Shown here: one piece after another, positions 55,568 to 64,000 of the stretch | How the letters are laid out: each line of letters begins with the position of its first letter | Position numbering within the stretch: position 1 is the first letter of the stretch | Source: Humulus lupulus | Taxonomy: Eukaryota; Streptophyta; Magnoliopsida; Rosales; Cannabaceae | Length of the DNA: 64,000 nucleotides | Direction of reading: 5' to 3' | Assembly (NCBI RefSeq): GCF_963169125.1 | Contig: NC_084794.1 | Coordinates: forward strand, 157,366,858 to 157,430,857 | Position numbers and translations under genes: made by a program | Notes under the pieces: model-generated | Seen by the model: only the letters and a program-made list of their open reading frames with translations | Told to the model about the DNA's origin: nothing | Database searches by the model: none

Positions 55568-58195
55568 TTAAGAGGCATTTGGGGCTGGAGGGTCCTGAGC
55601 AGCATCCTGGTTGGTCGCGTCCTCAACAACTTCTTCTTCTTCTACAACAACAATGCTTGGAGAGGCGGGGGTCCTCGCTCTTGCCTCCTCTTCGGCCAGT
55701 TGGCCAATGCAGCGGGCCAACTCGGCAGTCCTGACTTCCTCCAAAAGAAAGCTGAAGTCGGCACCCTGATTATGTTTCCAGAAGTTGTAGAAACATCGGA
55801 GTGTCGTCCTCTTGTACCTCTCCAGATTTTTGGAGTTGTCAAGCTCCAGCTGCTTCACTTTGCCTTCAAGAGTGGCAATGGCCTCATCCTTGGGCTTGAG
55901 CATCTCTTCCAGCCTTTTGATTTCGCGAAGATGGGTTACGTTGGAATCTCGATACTGCTGCCACGACTTTATTGCAGCTTCCTTTGCAGCTTCAGCCTCT
56001 GACAGCTTAGTCACCGCAGCGTCCCTCTCTCGAGCCATTGCCTCCAACTCCTTGGCATGCCTAGCCTCTGCAGGCGAAAGCTCCTCATCTGCCTTCACCT
56101 GATGCCTCTCAGTAGCCTTTGCCTTAGCCTGCACGATGGAAGCGTGGACACGGGTACAAGCAGTGATAGCAGACCGCAAGGCCTGTGAATAAAGAAAAAA
56201 GTTAGAGCCTGCCGTGAAGAATAAAAGACTAAGGCTTAAGAAGTGAAGAAGTACTCACACTGGAGATTTCATTCAGGGTCCTGTTCAGAACTTGGTCGGC
56301 CCCCATGTTTTCAGCCTCGACCATTGCATCCTTGACACGGTCACTTTTACTGATGCGTTCAAGGCGATCCTTGGCGGACCGAAGGGCACGGCTCATGAGT
56401 TTGGCCCCGAGAGCTTCTTCACGGGTAATTTCCTCTCTGGCGGGCGCAGCCGAAGGATTTGGCGGGGCAAGAGGGGTCTGCTTCTCAGTAGGAGCTGGTG
56501 GATGAGCAGAAGTTTGACCAGTTGGCGCGTCCTTGGGAAGGTCTTCTGTTCGACCCTTCTTGGCTGGAGGACCTCGGCTGGATTCACCAGTTCTCCTCTT
56601 GGACCTCCGTTGGAGTTGAGGAACTTCCTCTTCCTCCTCAGCCTGATACATGTCAAAGATGTTGGGAGTGGCCATGTCTGCATGCAAGTAAACACAGGAA
56701 AATGATAAGATAAGAGGCAGATGAAAAGTTATTATACAACAGAAAAGAGGTAACAAAGTGAATACCCGAGCTACAACTATTGGTCGTTACACTATTGACT
56801 CTATTAGTCATATACTCATTATCTGGCATGAAGAAGTCTAGCCCTAGGTTTGGAGCATATGTAAAGTTACCCTCCCCGTCAAACATATGACAGGGAATTG
56901 GCAAACCATTTAAAAGAGAAATAACTTTACCATTATCATCAGAGGATTCTCCCAAGTTCACAATTGGCTCTTTGGCCTTTTGTTTCCCCTTGCCTTGGGG
57001 AGCAGAAGGCCTTTCTGTAGAAGGATTGCCCGTGGGCTCCCTAATAGTAATCCCCGTTGGCCTCCTCCTCCGAGGAGACACAGGGGGTTGCTGCTCGGGA
57101 ACCCCCTCGGCAGTGGTTTCGTCCACCACAGACCCTTTAGTTTCATGGCGAGGAGCCAGGAGGCCAGACAGCCTCAAGTTTTCTTCAGTCACCAGGGTCT
57201 TGACGCTCTTCGCTGCGTCGGACATCCTGGCCAAAGTGTTGGACCTCAACACCATGTCTGGTGTTGGGGTCGGACGTAACCATGGGCCTGAAAAATAGAT
57301 TACAATTTGAGAAAAGTGAAAGGGAACATCTCAATGAAAAGTATCGACCAGTCGAAGACAAGCACTTACCTTCTCGAGCGAAGGCCAAGTTATTGCTGGT
57401 TATGTTCGGAGTAAGGAAGTACTCCTTACTATACTATCCCACATTCGAGATGTGCGTAGTGTCACTCAGGAATGTTCGATTGGTTTCCTGGTGACAAAAA
57501 TGGAAGAAACCCGTTCCGTGTTGTTGCGGGTTAGACTTAAGGTCAAAAAGATAGTTGACCTCATGGGGCGAAGGTTCTGGCCATTTCTTAAGTTTATACA
57601 GGATATAGAGTGCGGCCAGCATTCTATATCCGTTTGGAGTTATTTGGAAGGGGGCGACACCGAAATAATTGGCCACCCCATCAAAAAAGGATTGAAGAGG
57701 GAGATAAGCTCCCGCCTCGATGTGATACCGGGACCGGGCGCTGTTTACACCTCTGGGGAGGTTAGCCCTCTGGTCTACGGCAGGATGTATAATGGAAACC
57801 TCTGTGAGAGGGAATTTCCTGAAGCAGTTAGAAACCATCCGAAGGGTCACTTAACTGGTCGGGGAAGTATACCACTCGACATCAGGCAGGTTCTGATGGC
57901 GAGGGCGGGCCATAATTTGGATATTAGGGTCAGGAACAAGATTTTCTTGACCACTGGTCGAGGGAGCCCTTGCCTGCGAATCAGGCCGGGCAGGAGAATT
58001 TGGGTTGTTTTCAGACTCGGGCCTTTTCTTGCCTGAAGATTTGGAATGGGCCATTGGAGGAGAAGGATGGGGTCTGGAAGAGGATCGCAAAAAAAGGATC
58101 TCGTGGACACGGTCAGCTGGTTGTTCTTCTCCCTCGAGCAGCTGGGCGAGAAGGTAGTCGTCAATAAGCCTTTCACCTCCCCACAAATCTGGCAT
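55568..58195 (-). pseudogene. Antisense extra gene of element B, four exons
   Basis: Best-resolved copy. ATG 58195 (MPDLWGGERLIDDYL) follows acceptor TTCTGTATGCAG. Exons 58195-57370, 57287-56766, 56677-56259, 56182-55568. Introns 57288-57369 (phase 1, GTAAGTGC...TTTTTCAG), 56678-56765 (phase 1, GTATTC...TGCATGCAG), 56183-56258 (phase 0, GTGAGTAC...TTATTCACAG). Total 2382 nt = 794 codons, in frame. Exon 1 has in-frame stops at about 57851 and 57434 and carries the Transposase_28-like core AGAYLPLQSFFDGVANYFGV and SPHEVNYLFDLKS. Exon 2 is Arg/Pro-rich with low-complexity. Exon 3 starts MATPNIFDMYQAEEEEE and has basic KRR stretches (possible nuclear signal). Exon 4 is a coiled coil, then CFYNFWKHNQGADFSFLLEE and an acidic tail. 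Function unknown. Confidence 0.82.
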
Positions 58196-58624
58196 TAAAG
58201 TCTGCATACAGAAGAATGGGGAGGTGAGGATAGAAAACTTTTAAAAGCTTTTTAGAATAACGCTGGTCGAGTATAAAAGTTAAGCTTTTATACAACAGCA
58301 TTCTAACAAAAAGCTAAAAAAATTTACACGAACAGTTTGAAAAACGGATCAAAGGGTGAAAGTAAAAAGTTTTCTGAAAAACTTTTTCAACTCCCCTTAG
58401 GACGGGAAAAACTCTTTTTTCAACTAGCTTAAAGATCGAATTTTTACTTCGATTTTACGTCCTAAAAAGCATGATCCTGGATTTTAAACTAACTCGTAAT
58501 TCTATTGTGCCTACAAAATATTCTGTCTACAAGCGTCTCAAACCAGAAACAGATAAACTCAAACAGTACACATTCAGAAGCATGCACCACGAAAAATTAG
58601 AAGAGTGGGAATTCGAAAACTTAC
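58196..58624 (-). other. Upstream intron of the antisense gene in B
   Basis: Donor CTTG|GTAAGTTTTC at 58624 and acceptor TCTGTATGCAG at about 58208, giving a ~416 bp intron ending 12 bases before the ATG. The first exon would lie above 58625. Frames on either strand here (e.g. 58471-58833 plus, 58946-58527 minus) overlap this region and lack recognisable domains. Confidence 0.45.
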
Positions 58625-59023
58625 CAAGAAAAGTAATCGTGGAGATGGAAGAAGGGTCTTCGGAGATCAAGGAGCTCTCGGACGGGGTCCTGAAAGTACA
58701 GAGGGAACGGTCTTCGGGAACGATAAGAGCTCTGGATTTTATGTTTACTGGTGAAGACGATGGCGTGCGTAAAAAGAAAATAAAGATTTCGAATGTCTTG
58801 TATAAGTTTGTCTGTGGCATTAAAAAGATATAATCATCAGTTTCCCTTTTTTCAAAGTATAGGGAAGCGGGATGGCCGTCAAAATCTTTTCTGGGGAACC
58901 GAAAGGACATGATTAGACAGAAGTGGGTTACTTTTTTCAAGAACACGCGAAGGGTTCTGACACGTCAGGCGGGGTTGCCGAAGAGTCGTTCGTTCAAAAG
59001 TTTACTTACTGCTCGTGGCAAAT

Positions 59024-59038
59024 AAACTTGGGGGCAAA
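59024..59038 (+). other. Polypurine tract of element B
   Basis: AAACTTGGGGGCAAA, directly before the LTR start TGTTAAC. Confidence 0.85.
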
Positions 59039-59629
59039 TGTTAACAAAAAAAAATTAGCATTGGTGACGTGGCAAGTGATCCCTGGACACGTGGCTGATA
59101 CTTGGAAACGTTCTACTAGAGTATCGACCAGAAGACATATTAGAAGCAGTGCGAACCTGTCTTACTTGCGACCAGTCTGGTCGATAGCTCCGCATACAAG
59201 GCAACATTAAAGGGAAGATCTTTGTGAATCCCGAATTTATCTCACACAATCTCCTGAGTATCCGATTATTCAGGAAAGAATATCTGTAACAATCTTTTGT
59301 AATCCCCCTTGAGCCTATAAATAGCAAGAGATAGCTCAAGGGAGGGACTTTTGGCTTTTGAATCATTTGAGACTATAGTAATTCTCCTAGTAATATTTTA
59401 TTGTTCTTCAGAGATCAGTGAAACTCATTGAACCCTAGTTCTTTGATCACTCATCTGATGTTTATATCAATATCAACCTAAGTGGACGTAGGTCATTACC
59501 AAATCCTGGGGCCAAACCACTATAAAATACTATGTCTTATTTACTTTTGTCATTACGTTCTTCTCATTACTTTCATTCATATCAAGCATATTCTGACTCC
59601 GTGTCAGTTGGCCAAATCGTGGGTCAACA
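59039..59629 (+). repeat. 3' LTR of element B
   Basis: 591 bp, 17 differences from the 5' LTR. GACGTGGC at 59066-59073 and intact G-box CACGTGGC at 59088-59095; TATAAATA at 59316-59323. Confidence 0.9.
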
Positions 59630-59634
59630 ATATG
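59630..59634. other. Target-site duplication of element B (right)
   Basis: ATATG, matching 35371-35375. Confidence 0.9.
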
Positions 59635-60540
59635 TATTTGTTTATTTTTGCTTGTTAATATTTATTATATTGTATTTTGCGATACATGTATTTTAGTTAA
59701 AGCATGAAATTAAAAAAAATCAAATTAATAATGTATGTTTATATTTTTAAATTGTTTTATATTAAATGTGATATGTTTGTAAATATGTATTTAATAATTT
59801 TTTTGTATTAATAAAAAATCAGTTTTGGTATATATTTTTTTGTGGTTAAATATTTGTATATATGTAAATTGATGTATTTGTTAATGTATATATATGTTTT
59901 GTATGATCTGGTAATATTCTGGTTATATATGTGTTTAATTTTTTAGTTTTAAAAATTTTGGAATAGTTTGAAATATAGTAGTTATGTTGCCCAAATTTCG
60001 TTAAACTTAGTAAAATTAATAAAAGTTTAATAATTAGTTAAATAAAATTTTAAGTATAATTAAAAATACATCTAGAAATTAATTTTGAACTATAATTTAA
60101 ATAAAATAAAATTACCAATCATAATAATTAAAAATTAATTTTAACATTAATATTAGATGTTATGTAATTGAAAAAAAGTTTAAAATACAAATGATTTAAT
60201 AAAATATAATTAAGTAAAATATAAATATAATAAAATTGTTATTAATTAAGTAAATAATCAAATACAAATTGAAGAATTTAATAAAAAAAATACAAAATGA
60301 AATTAATGAATAATTAAATTAATTTTAAAATAACTGTAATAAATAAGTAAATGTTTTAAAAAATTATAATAATCAATAATTAACTACATTTTCTTTGGTA
60401 AATATAAATAATTATTTTTTCTAGAGAAATGATATTATTATCACTTAGTGGTAATTAGGGAGACAAATAGTCATGAAATATTTTGACTATCATTTCCCCT
60501 CATTTTAAGACAATTATTAATATTTTCTTAATTATTTCGT
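59635..60540 (+). other. AT-rich CACTA interior before the transposase
   Basis: Extremely AT-rich, poly-A/T rich sequence continuing the CACTA element. No open frame or repeat that I can support; presumably intron or promoter of the transposase. Confidence 0.45.
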
Positions 60541-60546
60541 TTGAAG

Positions 60547-63500
60547 ATGGCAAGCGACAGAAGCTGGATGAGTGCGAGGAATTGTTGGTCTCTGGAGTAT
60601 AAAATGGTGTTAAGGAGTTCTTCGAGGTCGCTCAAAATATGGTGAACGATCGGGGTTTGACTAATTGTTTGTGCTAGAAATGCCGGAATGTTAAGTTCCA
60701 GCCTATAAATGCAACTTCGATGCATTTATTCAACAATGGCATCATAGAGTCCTACAAAGTGTGTCATTACCATGAAGAGGCGTTGCCGCCGCCACCAAAT
60801 GTGGTACAAGATAAGGATAGAAATGAGATAGCGGATATTCTGGAGGAAGTTTACGCTAAAGATGACGCTCCCACTGGAAACTATAATGATCCTCCGCAAG
60901 ATGATGTTCAACATCACGACATGTATGCCAATTTATTCAAGGAGATGTCAAGTGAACTGTACCAGGGTTGCAGAAAGTATTCCACATTGAACTTCTTGGT
61001 GAAGTTGATGCATCTGAAAGCTATTAACAAGTGCAACAATCATTACATTGATGGTTTGCTGGAATTGTTAGTCGATGCTATGCCTGACAGAATATTGGAT
61101 TGGGATATGAGTCCATCGATGCTTGCAAGCATGAATATGCACTATTTTGGAAGGAGAATGCAAATTTGGAATCCTGTCTGGTTTATGGTGAGTGTCACTG
61201 GCAAGATAATCATGGGAATGGGAAGAAAGTGGCTCATAAGGTAATGCGGTCCTTTCCGTTGATGCTGAGATTGAAAAGGTTGTACAGTTCGAGATATACT
61301 GTCGAGGATATGAGATGGCACTATTCTAAAAGGCCAAAGGAAGATGGTGTGATGAGGCACCCCACTGACAATAACACATGGAAGCACTTGATGAGTTGTA
61401 CCCATCTTTCGCAGTTGAACCTCGAAATGTTAGGCTTGGGTTGGCTACAGATGGTTTCAATCCTTTCTGGAACATGAGCAACTCTTACAACATGTGGCCT
61501 GTGATACTTGTCCCATACAACTTGCTGCCGTGGAAGTGCATGAAACAACAGTCATTAATGTTGTCTATTCTAATTCCAGGTCCTTCACCTAGAAAAGATA
61601 TGGATGTCTATATGAGACCGTTGCTTGACGAGTTGAAGGAGTTATGGGTGAATGGTGTCGAAACACGAGATGCATACAATAGTACCTTATTCAATATGCG
61701 TGCAGCAATCTTGTGGACCATTAACGATTACTCATCTTATGTTATGATGTCTGGGTGGAGCACAAAAGGGTACAAGGCGCGCCCCACATGTAATGAAGAA
61801 ACTCCCTTTGCAGGGATTAGAAGTAAAATTGCATACATTGGCCATAGAAGGTTTCTTGATATGGATAATGAATGGAGGAGTAAACGAGCACTATTCGACG
61901 GTAACAAGGAACTCAGGCCACCATCGCAAGATTACTCCGATGATGATGTGTTGAAATACAACTTGGGAAACACAAAGAATTTGGTGGTGTGAAATGCAAA
62001 AGGTCTCCAGCTAAACTTAATTGGTCGAAGAAGAGCATATTTTTTTAGCTTGATTATTGGAAGGAGTTATTTCTGAGGTATAACTTGGACGTAATGCACA
62101 TTGAGAAGAATGTTTGCGATAGTGTCTTGGGAACTTTGTTGAACTTAGAGGGAAAATTTAAAGACACTGACAAGGCAAGACTTGATCTAGCAGACATGAA
62201 AATTAGGGAAAAACTCCACCTTCGCAAAGAGGGAAACAAGTGGAAGAATATGCATGCCAGTTACACCCTCAGTGTCCCGGAGCATCGAGTTTTCTGTGAA
62301 TTTGTGAAGTCAGTTGAATTCCCAGACAGTTTTGCTGCAAACCTTTCAAAGAATGTCAATGTCAATGATGGCAATATAACTGGACTGAAATCACACGATT
62401 GCCACGTGTTGTTTCAGCAGTTGTTGCCTGCCACAATTATAACATTTTTGGTTCTTGAAGTTCGGAAGCCAATTATTTAGTTGTGCGGTTTTTTCAAAAA
62501 ACTTTGTTCACGGACTTTGAATGTGAAAGACCTTGAGAAGATGGAGACAGACATTATCACCATTTTATGCAAGTTGGAAATGATTTTTCCTCCTGCATTT
62601 TTTGACATTATGGTGCATTTGGTTTTGCATCATCCGAAAGAGGCAATTCTTGGCGGTCCCGTGCACTTTAGGTGGATGTATCGCATTGAACGTTCAATGA
62701 CGTTTATAAACAACATGTAAGAAATCGTGCACGTTTGGAAGGTTCAATTACAGAAGCTTACGTGGTGAACGAGGCCTTAACCTATTGCTTAATGTACCTA
62801 CAGGGGGTTGAGATTCAATTCAATCGACTTGAGAGGAATGACGATCATGTTGAATCCCAACCAAATTGGGAATATTCTATTTATAAGGTTGTTGGTCGTC
62901 CATTTGGTAAGGAATCAAGTATGCTCCTCAATCTACAGTTAAAGCAAAAGGTTGAGTGGTATATCTTGAACAATTGTGCCGAAATGAAGGAGTACCTTAG
63001 GTGTGTTTTCTAGTCTTTTTCAATAAATTTGTTTGGTTTATATACCGAGTAAAGGAAAAAATCCTAACATTGTTGTCCGTTTGTAGTGAGCATATGGATG
63101 AATTAAGAAGACGGGGGGTGCTCGAATCTTGAAGTTCGATAAGAAGCTATGTTTCCTTAGTGGTTCAAAGAACGAGTATGTATATTACTCAATTCTTTTC
63201 CAAAACCCCACTTAATCAATCTAAAACTAACTTTCAATGTTAATGTTGATAGGTGAATGGTATGCATGAGTCAACACCTACTGAAGTTAATAATGAATTG
63301 TATGCTCTCGCAAACAAATCAAGCGGCATCGTGTTCTCTTATCCAGGGATGATAGTGAATGGTGTCAAATTTATGATTCATGGTCGTGATATGAAGCTTA
63401 AAGCACAAAATTGCGATGTAATGGTGCCATGTGAGGAAGGAGTGAACTACTATGGAGTTCTGGAAGAGGTAATTGAATTGTCCTGCTTGATGGGTTACAA

Positions 63501-63980
63501 TGTTCTCCTATTCAAGTGTAGATGGTTCAATACAAGTAGAATTAAAGTGGAATTAAAGTGGAATCAAATTTTATGAGCGTATATGTCAAGGAAGAATGTT
63601 ATAAAGATGATCTATTCATTCTCGCATCTCAAGCGAAGTTGGTGTATTATCTTCGAGATGTGAAAAATGGGGATGATTGGAGGCTCATTAATGAATACAT
63701 TCCAAGGAATGTATGGGATCTCTCAAATTTCGATGTTGATGATACTGAGACCACAAATGATATACCAATATTGCAACAAGTTAATTCTTCTTCATTTTAG
63801 TTATGGGTAGAACTTCCAATTTTTGATAATCTTCAGTATGATCGGGTTGATGTCAATCCCACTGAAGTGTACAACGTCGATGATTTGGTTGACAAATGTT
63901 CAGATGAATTTGTTGTCAATGATGAAGTTGAATTTGAAGACGACATGTTGGTCGAGTATGAAGGCGATGAGGATGATTGA
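60547..63980 (+). pseudogene. CACTA transposase (tnp2 / Transposase_21), partly decayed
   Basis: Order of domains on plus. Transpos_assoc: ATG 60547, MASDRSWMS, then in shifted frame GVKEFFEVAQ and MHLFNNGIIESYKVCHYHEE (about 60720-60780). Transposase_21/tnp2: VMRHPTDNNTWKH (about 61350), LGLATDGFNPFWNMSNSYN (61435-61490), NMRAAILWTINDY (about 61695-61735), then LDVMHIEKNVCDSVLG. DUF4218: PVHFRWMYRIERSM (about 62657) and EGSITEAYVVNEALTYCLMY. DUF4216: GVKFMIHGRDMKLKAQNCDV (about 63363) and DDLFILASQAKLVYYLRDV (about 63607-63665), ending in an acidic tail at 63980. Introns look likely at about 63001-63057 and 63177-63252. Frameshifts near 60605, 61100, 61380 and 63550 and several stops make this copy doubtful as an active gene. 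Confidence 0.85.
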
Positions 63981-64000
63981 AATGTTCTAGTCAATAGTGA

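Larger units (their letters stand above)
35376..59629 (+). mobile_element. Tat-lineage element B (hosting element C)
   Basis: Complete LTR retrotransposon structure. 591-bp LTRs at both ends begin TGTTA and end GGTCAACA, with 5-bp target duplication ATATG. Primer site region, gag-pol (+), linker, antisense gene (-) and polypurine tract AAACTTGGGGGCAAA are in place. Without nested element C and its duplication it would be about 11.6 kb. I count 17 differences between the LTRs (2.9%), 13 of them transitions. Gag-pol carries several stops, two frameshifts and an integrase active-site change, so it is not autonomous. Confidence 0.9.
32241..64000 (+). mobile_element. CACTA (En/Spm) element, interrupted, right end outside window
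   Basis: Starts CACTTCAAGAAATCGAGC at 32241, a variant of the plant CACTA terminus (CACTACAAGAAA...), preceded by TAT as possible 3-bp duplication. Subterminal repeats built on GCCGGCGCAA / TTTTGCCGGCGC follow in both orientations (32265-32580 and 34580-34812). The transposase is at 60547-63980. The element is interrupted by a copia-type LTR from 33118 and by Tat element B (35376-59629, target duplication ATATG). Its right terminus is beyond 64000. Confidence 0.75.

Noticed and set aside
58471..58833. 120-residue plus-strand frame before the 3' LTR of B
   Set aside because: Overlaps the predicted leader and upstream intron of the antisense gene, has no domain, and a 139-residue frame exists on the other strand in the same place.

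Overview
This is eukaryotic, almost certainly angiosperm (probably eudicot), nuclear DNA made up essentially of nested and decayed transposable elements. I find no convincing host gene, rRNA, functional tRNA, operon or CRISPR array. The sequence cannot name the species. The plant evidence is the element types: Tat-lineage Ty3/gypsy elements with two RNase H domains and antisense extra genes, a Kaonashi-type Mutator element carrying a Ulp1-like protease gene, a CACTA (En/Spm) element, and Tekay-like and Ty1/copia LTRs.

Layout. 1-0.84 kb: decayed copia reverse transcriptase. 0.84-5.44 kb: Tekay-like LTR remnants on the minus strand with an initiator-Met primer binding site. 5.44-16.15 kb: Tat element A, which lacks its 5' LTR and gag but keeps pol remains, a ~90 bp tandem repeat, an antisense gene, a polypurine tract and the 3' LTR. 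16.15-21.97 kb: copia remnants (gag fragment and LTR, minus strand) split by the 3' part of Tat element D. 22.25-22.64 kb: foldback MITE. 22.88-31.87 kb: an almost complete Mutator-like element with a perfect 9-bp target duplication, a mudrA-type transposase (+) and a convergent DUF1985/Ulp1 gene (-). From 32.24 kb to beyond the window: a CACTA element, invaded by a copia LTR (33.1 kb) and by Tat element B. B (35,376-59,629) has identical-length 591-bp LTRs and an ATATG target duplication. B is itself split by Tat element C (42,923-55,534), with a TAGCC duplication. The CACTA transposase follows at 60.5-64.0 kb.

How the parts work together. Each Tat element has the order LTR, primer binding site, gag-PR-RT-RNaseH-aRNH-INT (+), a long noncoding linker with repeats or hairpins, a gene on the opposite strand, polypurine tract, LTR. 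In A, B and C this antisense gene can be modelled in detail: an upstream intron, then coding exons with GT-AG introns at shared positions and phases. Exon arithmetic stays in frame in B and C. A TATA box on the minus strand lies just inside the 3' LTR in C and D, with a weaker one in A. The product has a Transposase_28-like domain, a charged coiled-coil region and a conserved C-terminal motif. Antisense extra ORFs in Tat elements are known. The shared promoter-intron architecture across four diverged copies in one window is the most interesting system here.

All gag-pol copies are broken by stops, frameshifts or loss of catalytic residues (integrase Glu to Lys in B, protease DTG to DNW in C). 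LTR comparison by eye gives 17 differences in 591 bp for B and about 16 in about 660 bp for the unique part of C, consistent with C landing in B later.
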